Assembly (NCBI GenBank): GCA_003028315.1 | Contig: CP028150.1 | Location: 1,054,001 to 1,118,000 of the forward strand | Length of the DNA: 64,000 nt | From: Neisseria mucosa | GTDB lineage: Bacteria > Pseudomonadota > Gammaproteobacteria > Burkholderiales > Neisseriaceae | Reading direction: 5' to 3' | Shown here: one piece after another, positions 6,502-15,351 of the stretch | Layout of the letters: the number at the start of each line of letters is the position of its first letter | Numbering within the stretch: the first letter of the stretch is position 1 | Program-made: the position numbers and the translations under genes | The notes under the pieces: generated by a model | Database searches by the model: none | What the model was told of the DNA's origin: nothing | Seen by the model: only the letters and a program-made list of their open reading frames with translations

Positions 6502-8877
6502 TTATCCTCCTTGCAATGAGTTTAATGTTGCAAAAGGGCTACCGTTTTCCGCCGCACGCTTCAGACATTCCTCACATACAGTGAGCGGAAATTCGGGTAA
6601 GGGTATATTCAGACTATTCACCCCACCCACCACCAACGGCGCCCTCACCCTCACCACCTTCGGACTCCCGATCTCAACTTCCCCGTTGCTCAACTTGATA
6701 TACGCCCCTTTGCAGGTAATCAGAATCTCTTCCTTCGCCGCAATGGTAATCTTTCCTGCGCTACTGGTTAACGTTGCATCCTTCAGCGCATTCAACTGCA
6801 ACTCGTCATTCTGTGCCTGCACTTCCACTTTGCCCTGATTGGCCTGCACCTTGATGCCGCTGCTTTGCGCAAACAGGTTGAGGCTCTCTGCCGCATGGGC
6901 GGTCAGGCTTTGGCCGGCGGTGATGTCGGTATGGTTGCCGCTGACCAGGTGGATGTTTTCATTGGCGGTGTGCAGTTGGCTTTGCTGGGTTGCGGTGGCG
7001 ATGCCGGCAGGGGCGGTTTGGATCAAACCGGCCTCTTTCAGGTCTTTGAGGGCGTCTTTCAGACGACCCCTTTGGGTTTCTTCATCGGTATTGTGGTTGT
7101 TGGCGGTTTGGGCGGCTTTGTTCAGGCTTTTGGCGAGGGAAAGTGCCTGTTCGAGTTGGGAAATGGCATCGTCCATATCCAGCACTTTGCCGTTGGCGTC
7201 TTGGTTTTGTGCGCTGACGAGTATGCCTTTACCCGCCCGTACTGCGCCCCAACCGTCGGTTCTGAGTTCGAAGCCTTCGCCGTTCTCTCCGCGTTTCTCC
7301 CTACCGCTGTCGACGATGTGGCCGAGGTTGAGTTGGGATTTTTGGTAGTCGGTGGCGAGTTTGATGTGTTCCTGACCTTTTTGGTCTTCCATCCTGAGTT
7401 TGTTGTTCGCCCAGGTACGGATGACGTTCCTTGTGTTCCAATCGGCAGGGATGTGGTCGGGATGGGCGCTGTCGTGCATGACGCCGGAGATATACGGACG
7501 GTCGGGGTTGCCTTGGACGAAGGACAGCATGACTTCGGTGCCTTCGTGTAAGGGGAAGTGGATACCGTATTCGGGACCGGCATAGGGTTTGGCGAGTCGG
7601 ACGGGACGGCTTTCGCCGCCGGGACTCCATTCGTCCAAATCAAACGGCAGTTTGACGCGGTAGCGCCCCATGTCGTCGATGTAGGCGTAGGTGCAGTTCT
7701 CCGCCGCGGTCACCCGTGCGGGCAGTGTGCCGGCGATGTGGGGGCGCGGTGTGGTGCGTTCGGGGCGGAAGGTGTGTTGGGCGGGTATGGCGGTAAAGGT
7801 ATGGCTGTAGGCGGTATCGCGGCTGCCGCTGTGTTCCATGCCGAGTACCAGCCAGCCGTCGGGGGCTTCGGGGAAGGCGGTATCGGTTTGGAACACTTTC
7901 ATCGGCGCCATGGAGACGACGTTGCCGCTGCCGTTGGCGACGGTTTGGCGGCAGAGGACGGCTTCGTTCAACAGGGTCGTCTGAACTTTGGCTTCGTCGG
8001 GGGTTTTGGGATGAAGGCCCCAGTGTTGTTGTTTGCCCAGTAAGACGGTGTTGTCGGCTGACTCTTCTGATTGTTTGTTGTCGGTTTCGGCAAAGAGGTC
8101 GGTATCGGCGCTGCGGTAGTTGTAGTCGGCACTGCGTATGCCTTCGACGATGGGGTTGTGGCGGATGCTTAAGTTGAACAGCGCTTCGGTACCGACGCTT
8201 TCCAGCCCGGCATGGGGACGGTAGGAAACGGGCAGGCTTGGGTCTCGGAAGTAGTGTTCGGGACTGTCGCCGAAGACGACTACGTCGCCATGTTGTTCAT
8301 GCTGTTCGAAGGCGTACCAAATACCTTCTTCCTCACACAGACGGTTGATAAAGTCAAAGTCGCTTTCGAGGTACTGGGTCACATACTCGCGGACGGTGTA
8401 GCTGCGGCTTTTTTGGAAACGGTAGTCGACACCGGAGAAGCCGTGATGCTTGAAGACGGCAGCGACGATGTCGGGGACGGTTTGGTTTTGAAACAGTCGG
8501 GAGGATTGGAAATGTTTTAAAGCCGCGAAACGCGGCTCTAAAACAAAGCGGTAAACGGTTTCATCCTTGGATACGGACAGCTTCTCGCATGAAGTCACAA
8601 TGCCCTGCCATTGTTTCGCCGGAGATTCGTCCGAACCGGCTGAAAAGGCGGCGGCGACTTCGGACAATACGGCCTCCTGCGGACGGATTTCAAACGCTGC
8701 TCGCTGGTTGAGGTAGGAAGACAGCGGCAGGGAGGAATCGGTAGAGGTGGCGGTGATTTCGACGCGGTAGGCGGTGTTGGCGGCTTCGGAGGCGGTGAAG
8801 GATTTGACGGAGAGTGATGGGGAGAATCGGGCGAAGGTAAGGTGGTAGGATTGGCGGGCGGTTATGACAGGATAATT
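6502..8877 (-). CDS. vgrG: VgrG T6SS spike protein, lacking a normal start
   Basis: The frame is open for 791 codons. It contains the gp27-like part (QTVPDIVAAVFKHHGFSGVDYRF, RLCEEEGIWYAFE), the gp5-like OB region (YAYIDDMGRYRVKLPFD, GPEYGIHFPLHEGTEVMLSFVQGNPDRPYISGVMHD) and the C-terminal needle with DUF2345. The first usable start is a TTG at 8667 behind a good AGGAGG, giving 721 residues. However, the 70 codons upstream also read as VgrG N-terminus (YHLTFARFSPSLSVKSF) and end abruptly at a TAA at 8878-8880 with no ATG. The gene therefore seems cut at its 5' end. It heads the DUF4123, DUF3304, DUF2235 cargo cluster. No T6SS structural genes are in the window. Confidence 0.85.
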   Translation of the reverse strand, partial: NYPVITARQSYHLTFARFSPSLSVKSFTASEAANTAYRVEITATSTDSSLPLSSYLNQRAAFEIRPQEAVLSEVAAAFSAGSDESPAKQWQGIVTSCEKLSVSKDETVYRFVLEPRFAALKHFQSSRLFQNQTVPDIVAAVFKHHGFSGVDYRFQKSRSYTVREYVTQYLESDFDFINRLCEEEGIWYAFEQHEQHGDVVVFGDSPEHYFRDPSLPVSYRPHAGLESVGTEALFNLSIRHNPIVEGIRSADYNYRSADTDLFAETDNKQSEESADNTVLLGKQQHWGLHPKTPDEAKVQTTLLNEAVLCRQTVANGSGNVVSMAPMKVFQTDTAFPEAPDGWLVLGMEHSGSRDTAYSHTFTAIPAQHTFRPERTTPRPHIAGTLPARVTAAENCTYAYIDDMGRYRVKLPFDLDEWSPGGESRPVRLAKPYAGPEYGIHFPLHEGTEVMLSFVQGNPDRPYISGVMHDSAHPDHIPADWNTRNVIRTWANNKLRMEDQKGQEHIKLATDYQKSQLNLGHIVDSGREKRGENGEGFELRTDGWGAVRAGKGILVSAQNQDANGKVLDMDDAISQLEQALSLAKSLNKAAQTANNHNTDEETQRGRLKDALKDLKEAGLIQTAPAGIATATQQSQLHTANENIHLVSGNHTDITAGQSLTAHAAESLNLFAQSSGIKVQANQGKVEVQAQNDELQLNALKDATLTSSAGKITIAAKEEILITCKGAYIKLSNGEVEIGSPKVVRVRAPLVVGGVNSLNIPLPEFPLTVCEECLKRAAENGSPFATLNSLQGG

Positions 8878-9321
8878 TTAGAATGACAATGAATTTGGTA
8901 TGTTAACTTGGATAATGACTATGATAAAGCGAATGGGATGAATAGGGAAAAGGCCGTCTGAACGGTTGAAATAAGGGATAAAGAGTCATTTTACCCTGCC
9001 CTATTCCACTATTCAGGGGAAAGGTGGTAAATTAAGTAGCCAAATTTTTCTTAAAACCTATTGATTTTATACTAAAAATTGGAGTACTATGAGCATACTC
9101 TCAGAGCATCATTAATTCTCATTTGACATATAGGAACAATAAGTGGAATTTGTAGAAGAATAGGGAAAAGGAAATTAATTTATATTATGTAAAATTATTG
9201 CATTTTACTTTTCTTAGTTTTAATTATTACCACAAATCCCTTAAATTCCTATACAAGAATTTAGGGGATTTCCCATAAGTATTTTCTTCCAACAAAACCG
9301 TACAAGCTATAATTACCAAAC
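8878..9321. other. AT-rich stretch with no convincing gene
   Basis: About 440 bases between the broken 5' end of vgrG and the next small frame. There is one GGCCGTCTGAA uptake sequence near 8953 and long A/T runs. I see no supported gene, terminator or repeat. The missing vgrG start and promoter should have been here. Confidence 0.6.
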
Positions 9322-9465
9322 ATGTTAACCACTTTCTCCGCTGAAGTTGGAGCAGGTGCTGGTTCATCAGCCAATCAATTCGTACCTAAATTGATAAAAA
9401 CTTTGCCCTTAAATATTTCTGTATTGACAGAAATAAAAGACAAAAATAAAATACCCTTACTATGA
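9322..9465 (+). CDS. Small 47-codon frame, glycine-rich start, unknown
   Basis: An ATG-started frame of 47 residues (MLTTFSAEVGAGAGSSANQF at the start, then KIPLL) ends at a TGA that overlaps the ATG of the GbsR/MarR regulator (ATGA), as in translational coupling. The GAGAGSS stretch resembles linkers in Rhs and other polymorphic toxins, so it could instead be a toxin remnant. I recognise no family, and no clear ribosome binding site is visible. Confidence 0.3.
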   Translation: MLTTFSAEVGAGAGSSANQFVPKLIKTLPLNISVLTEIKDKNKIPLL

Positions 9466-9980
9466 AACTGAATCCGACCACTGAAAAATTTATCCTCCAC
9501 TGGGGCGAAATGGGCACTAAATGGGGCGTCAACCGTACCGTTGCACAAATCCATGCCCTGCTCTACATCTTAGGCAGACCGATGAATGCCGAAGAAATTA
9601 CCGAAACGCTCGGCGTAGCGCGCTCCAATGTCAGCAACAGCATCAAAGAGCTGCAAAATCTGAGGCTGGTGCATACCGTGCATATCTTGGGCGACAGACG
9701 CGATCATTTTGAAACTTCAGACGACGTCTGGACTTTGTTCCGCACCATCGCAGAAATGCGCATGCAGCGCGAAATCGAACCGACGCGGCAATTTTTGCAA
9801 AGCCTGATCGATAGTCCTGAATTTAGTCAGGAAAATGAAACCGCCAAACAGCGAATCCGGCAAACCCATGATTTCATCAATACGCTGACCATATGGGCAA
9901 ATGAAATGCTGAAGCTTTCCACCTCAACCATGGTGAAAATTTTAAAAATAGGCGCCGGAATACAGAAATTTTTCCGATGA
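9462..9980 (+). CDS. GbsR/MarR-family transcriptional regulator
   Basis: The 172-residue protein has a winged helix-turn-helix at about residues 20-80: TVAQIHALLYILGRPMNAEEITETLGVARSNVSNSIKELQNLRLV, followed by the wing LGDRRDHFET. The C-terminal half is helical and amphipathic, as in GbsR-like members of the MarR superfamily, where it forms the dimer. It is the first substantial gene of a same-strand run of five that encode small membrane proteins and an epimerase, so it probably regulates them. The ligand is unknown. Confidence 0.8.
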   Translation: MKLNPTTEKFILHWGEMGTKWGVNRTVAQIHALLYILGRPMNAEEITETLGVARSNVSNSIKELQNLRLVHTVHILGDRRDHFETSDDVWTLFRTIAEMRMQREIEPTRQFLQSLIDSPEFSQENETAKQRIRQTHDFINTLTIWANEMLKLSTSTMVKILKIGAGIQKFFR

Positions 9981-10043
9981 TGCCTCCCCAATTGATTTAC
10001 AAGACACAACCCCCGGTTTCTCTTACTCAATCATAGGTGTGTT

Positions 10044-10409
10044 ATGGCACATTCAACAGATGATTATTTCGACTATCCGAGAGGCAGAGTCATCACCGTT
10101 TATGCTGCATCTACGGTATTTTTTGCATTTAGTATCGGCTACTATGCTTTATTCTTTACCGTACCGGCCCTAATTTGCGGTTTGATCTTAAGCTTGACGT
10201 CTACATACAGGGACTTACGCGGCCTTATCCGGGCAATCATAACCGGATCATTATGCTTATGCGGTTGCCTATATCTTTTACTGTTTGGCGCAGATTTTGT
10301 CACCAGCCTCCTAGCAAGCGTGGTAATAGGCGGTACTTATTCTTTGATTGTTGGCGTTTTGAGCTTGCCCAATCCTCCGGGGGAGGATGATATTCAGGAA
10401 CCTGCCTAA
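10044..10409 (+). CDS. Small integral membrane protein, unknown
   Basis: The 121-residue product has about four hydrophobic segments (about 18-35, 36-55, 68-88 and 89-110), an N-terminal motif DDYFDYPRGR and an acidic C-terminus (GEDDIQEPA). I recognise no family. It starts 63 bases after the regulator, and about 90 bases separate it from the DoxX-like gene, all in one direction. The context suggests co-regulation. Confidence 0.7.
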   Translation: MAHSTDDYFDYPRGRVITVYAASTVFFAFSIGYYALFFTVPALICGLILSLTSTYRDLRGLIRAIITGSLCLCGCLYLLLFGADFVTSLLASVVIGGTYSLIVGVLSLPNPPGEDDIQEPA

Positions 10410-10500
10410 TTTTTTTACCCTTATATTTCTCTTTTGACAGAAATTTTAGAAATTACAGGCTAAATATATAAATAAACCGAAATGAAATTAGGAAACCAAT

Positions 10501-10890
10501 ATGTCCGACAAAACTACACGCAATCTCCCTGCCTACCTGTCTTACTCGATGGGGCTGCTATGGCTGTGGAGCGGTACCCAACCTCTGTTTTTCATGCCCG
10601 AAATGTCATTGGATTTGCTGCATTCGGTCGGTATTCCCGATCCGTTGCTGTGGCCGACATTAATCGCCGCTTCACTGCTGGACATCGGTTTTGCCTTTTT
10701 ATGCTTCAGCCGCTTTCGCGCCCGTTCCGAAATATGGCTGCTGCAATTGCTGACCGTCGCGGCATACAGCCTGATTATTGCTTTCAGGCTGCCCGAAATG
10801 TGGGCGCACCCATTTGCGCCTTTGGTAAAAAACCTGCCGATTATGGCTACTTTATTTTTCCTGTATCAATCCGTAGGAGATAAAAAATGA
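10501..10890 (+). CDS. DoxX-like membrane protein
   Basis: The 129-residue protein has four predicted membrane segments and the DoxX-like pattern: a first helix SYSMGLLWLWSGTQPL, a Pro-rich loop before PTLIAASLLDIGFAFLCF, and a last helix ending YQSVGDKK. DoxX-family proteins are small membrane partners of redox or thiosulfate enzymes, but the role of this branch is not established. Its stop overlaps the start of the next gene (ATGA), so the two are translationally coupled. Confidence 0.65.
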   Translation: MSDKTTRNLPAYLSYSMGLLWLWSGTQPLFFMPEMSLDLLHSVGIPDPLLWPTLIAASLLDIGFAFLCFSRFRARSEIWLLQLLTVAAYSLIIAFRLPEMWAHPFAPLVKNLPIMATLFFLYQSVGDKK

Positions 10891-11369
10891 ACACCTATTT
10901 AATCGTTAAAACCCTGCACATCATCTCGGCTACCTTAATGGTCGGCACCGGTTTTGGTACAGCGTTTTACCTCTTTTGGGCAAACCGCAGCGGTTCGGTC
11001 GCCGCGCAGTCGGTCGTATCGCATTGGGTCATCAAAGCAGATTGGTGGTTTACGACCCCCGCCGTCATTTTCCAACCCTTGTCCGGCTTATGGATGCTGT
11101 ACGAACGCGGCTATACCGTTTCCACCATGCTGGAACAAAATTGGGTATGGATGACGCTCGGTTTATACATCCTTGCAGGCATTTGCTGGCTGCCTGTTGT
11201 CTGGCTGCAAATCCGTATGGCAAAGATTGCCGAACAAGCGCATAAAGAAAACGCAGACACCATTCCGGAACCCTATTGGCGTTACGCCAGACGCTGGGAA
11301 TTGCTGGGCTATCCCGCCTTTTGCGCCACTATCGTGATTTACTTCCTGATGGTGATGAAACCGATTTAA
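10887..11369 (+). CDS. DUF2269 integral membrane protein
   Basis: The 160-residue protein has four hydrophobic helices. It begins YLIVKTLHIISATLMVGTGFGTAFYLFWA, the characteristic DUF2269 start with a conserved His in helix 1. Helix 2 contains WWFTTPAVIFQPLSGLWM, and a PYWRYARRWELLGYPAF motif precedes the last helix. The conserved His residues hint at haem or metal binding, but this is inference. It is coupled by an ATGA overlap to the DoxX-like gene and followed 40 bases later by the epimerase. Confidence 0.75.
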   Translation: MNTYLIVKTLHIISATLMVGTGFGTAFYLFWANRSGSVAAQSVVSHWVIKADWWFTTPAVIFQPLSGLWMLYERGYTVSTMLEQNWVWMTLGLYILAGICWLPVVWLQIRMAKIAEQAHKENADTIPEPYWRYARRWELLGYPAFCATIVIYFLMVMKPI

Positions 11370-11409
11370 AGATTTTCAGACGACCTCAGCAATACCATAA
11401 AGAAAAACC

Positions 11410-12249
11410 ATGAACATCATCATTTTCGGAGGCAGCGGCTTCATCGGCAGCCGTACCGCCCAAATCTTAAAAGAACAAGGTCACCAAGTTTGCACGCCCG
11501 ACCGCCGCGCCTTCGATTTTCTTCATCCCGATGAAACCGCTGCACGCCGTTTATTGGAAGGGCAAGACGTCCTCATCAACTGCATCGGCATCATGAGCCG
11601 TCATGCAGAAATACTCGAAACCGTACACCACCGCACGCCCAAACAGCTCGCCGCATGGACAAAAGCAGCGGGCATAAAACGCTGGGTGCAACTATCCGCA
11701 CTGGGTGCCGACCCATCTCAATCCATCAACTTTGTCGGCAGCAAAGGACGTGGAGATGATGCCGTCGCCCAAAGCGGCATCCCGATTGCCATAGCCCGAC
11801 CATCCGTCGTTTACGGGCGAGGGGGAACCAGCTGCGAACTGTTCATCAAATTAGCCCGCCTCCCTTTGCTTCCCCTGCCGGAAGGCGGCCGCTTTCATTT
11901 GCAGCCCGTCCATCTTGCCGATGTTGCCGAAGGTTTGGCAAAACTTGCCGTCCAAACCAACACCGGCCACAGCATTATCAATATGACCGGCAGCCAGACG
12001 CTGACCTTGGCGGAATACCTGACCACCCTCCGCCAAACCCTGCACCACAAACCGCCACAACATATCCTACCTGTTCCCCTGCGCCTGATTGACCCTGTGC
12101 TGCCGTTGGCAAACCTCCTCAGCAACGGTATTATCAGCCGTGACAGCTTTGCCCTGCTCAAACAAGGTTCATGCGCCGATTATTCTGATTTTGAAGCTTT
12201 ATTGGGGAGAGCGCCATTAGCTGCGGAAAACTTTTCCCGTCAAAGCTGA
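11410..12249 (+). CDS. NAD(P)-binding epimerase-like protein (atypical SDR)
   Basis: The 279-residue protein opens with the Rossmann motif IIIFGGSGFIGSRTAQIL (GGxGFIG at residues 6-12). It continues with VLINCIGIM, VQLSALGAD and ARPSVVYGRGG, matching atypical short-chain dehydrogenases of the NDUFA9 / NmrA-like type rather than true sugar epimerases: a Tyr-x3-Lys motif is not evident. It ends the GbsR-DoxX-DUF2269 run. The substrate is unknown. Such proteins often act as NADPH sensors or in quinone-linked redox. Confidence 0.75.
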   Translation: MNIIIFGGSGFIGSRTAQILKEQGHQVCTPDRRAFDFLHPDETAARRLLEGQDVLINCIGIMSRHAEILETVHHRTPKQLAAWTKAAGIKRWVQLSALGADPSQSINFVGSKGRGDDAVAQSGIPIAIARPSVVYGRGGTSCELFIKLARLPLLPLPEGGRFHLQPVHLADVAEGLAKLAVQTNTGHSIINMTGSQTLTLAEYLTTLRQTLHHKPPQHILPVPLRLIDPVLPLANLLSNGIISRDSFALLKQGSCADYSDFEALLGRAPLAAENFSRQS

Positions 12250-12450
12250 ATCAGCCATACACATATGCAACGGAAAATTAGATTTCAGACGAGATTTACC
12301 TGCTACAATTCATCTTTTTTATTCTTGACATTATGAAAACCGTGCGTGTTTGTACTATAACGGACAAACTTAGCATTAACGTGGCAATACTGGTGCAAAT
12401 CGAAACGTAAAGAAGCAACGACAACCGTAAACTGTAGAAACCAGTAACGT

Positions 12451-13292
12451 TGTTTACAGTATTTCCAGGAGAATACTGAAACATGAACATGCACAAAAAC
12501 ACCCGCCTCACACCGCACCACCGCCAAGCCATTTGGCTGGCCTACACGCAGGAAAAGGAAAGCGTCACCTCTCTGGCACGCCGCTACCAAGTCAGCCGCG
12601 TCACCATTTACCGCGCCCTTAAAGCCGCAAGGGCCAAGCTGCTCAAACCGCAAACCAGTACCAACAACCGTTTCAAACAGGCAAAGTACGGAATGAAACG
12701 CCTGGCCAAGGTAGAACGCAGCATTCAGGAAAAACTCAAAAAGCAGGCCAAACGCTACAATAAATCCTACCCCGGAGAGCTGGTGCATCTCGACACCAAA
12801 CGGCTGCCGCTGCTCAAAGGGCAGAAAGCCACCGATAAGCGGGATTACCTGTTTGTCGCCATCGACGATTTCTCAAGGGAGCTATACGCCGCCATTTTGC
12901 CGGACAAAACCGCAGACAGCGCCGCCAAGTTTCTGACCGAACACCTGATTGATCCCTGCCCATACCTGATTGAGTGCGTTTACTCCGACAACGGTACGGA
13001 ATACAAAGGCTCGGCCAACCATGCTTTCGGTGTAGCCTGTTACGAGAACGGGATTGGTCAAAAGTTTACCCGGGTTGCCCGTCCGCAGACCAACGGTAAG
13101 GCGGAGCGGGTTATCCGTACCCTGATGGAGATGTGGCATGAGAAACAGTCGTTTGAGAGTCCGGAACACCGGTAAAAGGGGTTGTGTTGCTTTGTTAATT
13201 TTTATAACACGGTGAAGCCGCACCGAAGTTTGAACGGTGATACGCCGTTTGAGGTCTTGCAGGCTTATTTTTCTCAACCTGTTGTGTAAACA
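12451..13292 (+). mobile_element. IS481-family insertion sequence, inactivated
   Basis: An 842-bp element whose ends carry the inverted octamer TGTTTACA (12451-12458) and TGTAAACA (13285-13292), enclosing a single integrase-core transposase frame. No target duplication is obvious. It lies between the epimerase gene and panC. Confidence 0.6.
12483..13289 (+). pseudogene. IS481-family transposase with an internal stop codon
   Basis: The frame would encode 268 residues. An N-terminal helix-turn-helix (HHRQAIWLAYTQEKESVTSLARRYQVSRVTIYRALK) is followed by an rve-type integrase core with catalytic Asp in LVHLDTKRLP, Asp in CVYSDNGTEY and Glu in TNGKAERVIRTL. An in-frame TAA at 13173-13175 interrupts it after codon 230. 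The remaining C-terminus (FVNFYNTVKPHRSLNGDTPF) continues in the same frame to 13289, so this is a nonsense mutation and not a frameshift. The catalytic Glu lies before the stop, but loss of the conserved C-terminus probably inactivates it. Confidence 0.8.
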
Positions 13293-13401
13293 ATGCGACG
13301 ATTTCCTACAATTAAAATATCTACTTCGTCATTCTTACCCTTCCTATGCTGGAATAAACGTAGCGGCATAAGTTTACTGATTTTAATCTGTAATACCTAT
13401 A

Positions 13402-13447
13402 AAAAAGGTCGTCTGAAAACAAAAATCCGTTTTCAGACGACCTTTTT
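13402..13447 (-). terminator. Inverted-DUS terminator of panC
   Basis: Two AGGTCGTCTGAA sequences in inverted orientation form a long stem with A/T flanks, 13 bases beyond the panC stop. Confidence 0.85.
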
Positions 13448-13459
13448 CCATTCCAACAA

Positions 13460-14296
13460 TCAAGCCAAGCTGACTTCCAAGTTGTCAATCAGACGCGTCG
13501 TTCCCAAGCGGGCGGCGGCGAGGACGACGAGGGCTTTGTCGCCGGTGCGTGCGACGGCGAGGCTCTCGGCATGGCGGATTTCGACGTAATCAACCACCCA
13601 GCCGGCTTCGGTCAGGCGGCGGACGGTTTCTGTTTCCAGTCCGACATAATCGAGATTGCCGTTTTTGAGTTCGGCGGCGACGCGCTGCAATTCGCGGTAC
13701 AGACGCGGGGCTTCGGCGCGCTCGGCTTCACTGAGGTATTGGTTGCGGCTGGAAAGTGCAAGTCCGTCGGGAGCGCGACCGGTATCGACGGGAACGATGT
13801 CGATATTGAAATTCAGGTCTTCGACAAAGCCTTTGATAATCGCCAACTGCTGGTAGTCTTTTTTGCCGAAGCAGGCGGTATCGGGTTGGACGATGTTGAA
13901 CAGTTTGCTGACGACAGTAGCGACACCGCGGAAATGACCGGGGCGGAATTTGCCGCACAATTCGTTTTGGAGGTTGGGCGGTTCGACGTTGAAACGTTGC
14001 TCGACATTGGGATACAGCTCTTTTTCGTCGGGCGCGAACACGACAGCTACGCCTTCGTTGGCGAGTTTGTCGGCGTCTTGCTGCAAGGTGCGCGGGTATT
14101 TGTCGAAATCCTCGCCCTGTCCGAATTGTAGGCGGTTGACGAATATGCTGACGACGACGTTGTCGGCGCGTTTTTTGGCTTCGCGAACAAGGGCGAGATG
14201 GCCTTCGTGCAGATTGCCCATAGTCGGCACAAGGGCAACGCTGCCTGCGTTTTTGCGCCATTCGCGTAATTCTTTAATGGTATGAATGATTTGCAT
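13460..14296 (-). CDS. panC: Pantothenate synthetase
   Basis: PanC condenses pantoate with beta-alanine using ATP in the last step of vitamin B5 synthesis. The 278-residue length is normal. The signatures are PTMGNLHEGHLALVREA (residues 24-40, with the HxGH nucleotide site), FVNRLQFGQGEDFDKYPRT, the KDYQQLAII block (Lys-Asp-x-Gln-Gln) and SSRNQYLS. It is read in the same direction as panB, which lies just upstream, but an inverted-DUS terminator and about 170 bases separate them, so it probably has its own promoter. Confidence 0.97.
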   Translation of the reverse strand: MQIIHTIKELREWRKNAGSVALVPTMGNLHEGHLALVREAKKRADNVVVSIFVNRLQFGQGEDFDKYPRTLQQDADKLANEGVAVVFAPDEKELYPNVEQRFNVEPPNLQNELCGKFRPGHFRGVATVVSKLFNIVQPDTACFGKKDYQQLAIIKGFVEDLNFNIDIVPVDTGRAPDGLALSSRNQYLSEAERAEAPRLYRELQRVAAELKNGNLDYVGLETETVRRLTEAGWVVDYVEIRHAESLAVARTGDKALVVLAAARLGTTRLIDNLEVSLA

Positions 14297-14401
14297 GGTG
14301 GAAAATGTCCTTTATCTTTTTCGGGATTGCGGCGCGCAGCCACTATGTTTTGTCAGCCCGAAAATCACGCGCCGATTATACGCTGGGAACACGGACAAAC
14401 A

Positions 14402-14456
14402 AAGGTCGTCTGAAATTCGGTTTTCACGATGAAAACCTTTTCAGACGACCGTTTTT
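14402..14456 (-). terminator. Inverted-DUS terminator of panB
   Basis: An inverted pair of GGTCGTCTGAA sequences starts 12 bases past the panB stop. A run of T follows on each strand, so it may work in both directions. Confidence 0.8.
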
Positions 14457-14467
14457 AGTTATAAACA

Positions 14468-15256
14468 TCAAGCAAACGAATGTTCCGCAGCGGGGAAGGT
14501 TTTGGCTTTGACTTCATGGACATAGGCTTCAACGGCGGCTTGGATGCTGTCTTTGCCCTGCATGAAATTTTTGACGAATTTGGCAGTTTTGCCCGGAAAA
14601 ATGCCGAGCATATCGTGCATGACCAAAACTTGTCCGTCGCAATCCACACCTGCGCCGATGCCTATGGTCGGGCAAGAGACGGTTTCGGTTACTTTTTTCG
14701 CCAATTCCGCCGGCACGCATTCCATCAATACGATGGCAGCACCCGCTTGGTCGTGTGCTTTCGCATCTGCCAACAAGGCTTCCGCCTTATCGCCCCGCCC
14801 TTGCACTTTATATCCGCCAAACGCAAACACGGACTGCGGGGTCAAGCCGATATGGGCGCAGACGGGAATGCCGCGCATTTGCAGGAATTCGGTGGTTTCC
14901 GCCATCCAAACGCCGCCTTCAAGTTTGACCATATGCGCGCCTGCCGCCATCAGTTCGGCAGCGGCGGCAAACGCCTGTTCTTTACTCTGCTGATACGCAC
15001 CGAAAGGCAAGTCGCTGACAATCATCGCGTTTTCCGTACCGCGCGCGACGTTTTCGGTGTGGTAACACATATCGCGCAGGCTGACGGGCAGCGTGGATTT
15101 TCGCCCCTGCACGGTCATGCCCAAGGAATCGCCCACCAGCAAAACATCGACTCCGGCGTTATCCATCAACGCGGCAAAGCTGGATTCATAGGCGGTCAGC
15201 ATGGCGATTTTTTCGCCTTCTGCCTTCATCTTTTGCAGTGTGTTCACAGTAATCAT
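14468..15256 (-). CDS. panB: Ketopantoate hydroxymethyltransferase
   Basis: PanB transfers a hydroxymethyl group from methylene-tetrahydrofolate to ketoisovalerate, the first committed step of pantothenate synthesis. I use the ATG at 15256 (262 residues, MITVNTLQKMKAEGEKIAMLTAY). The longer frame upstream runs through an uptake sequence and into a tRNA gene and is not credible. Motifs are AYESSFAALMDNAGVDVLLVGDSLGM with the metal-binding Asp, LPFGAYQQS, VKLEGG, and the GIGAGVDCDGQVLVMHDMLG block. It is neighbour to panC in the same direction. Confidence 0.97.
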   Translation of the reverse strand: MITVNTLQKMKAEGEKIAMLTAYESSFAALMDNAGVDVLLVGDSLGMTVQGRKSTLPVSLRDMCYHTENVARGTENAMIVSDLPFGAYQQSKEQAFAAAAELMAAGAHMVKLEGGVWMAETTEFLQMRGIPVCAHIGLTPQSVFAFGGYKVQGRGDKAEALLADAKAHDQAGAAIVLMECVPAELAKKVTETVSCPTIGIGAGVDCDGQVLVMHDMLGIFPGKTAKFVKNFMQGKDSIQAAVEAYVHEVKAKTFPAAEHSFA

Positions 15257-15351
15257 TAGAATGTGTTCCGCCTTTTTCAGACGACCTTTTAGATTAAAAC
15301 GGGCTATTATAGTGAAATGGCCGCCGCCCTGCCACCCGAACGGCAAACGCA

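Noticed and set aside
12321..12410. 25-codon ATG frame between the SDR gene and the IS481 element
   Set aside because: Too short, with no similarity and no clear ribosome binding site. It may be the stump of an interrupted gene but cannot be supported.
14480..15259. Long plus-strand frame opposite panB (259 codons)
   Set aside because: It is the antisense shadow of panB: codon bias of the real gene opens the opposite strand. There is no start signal or family similarity.
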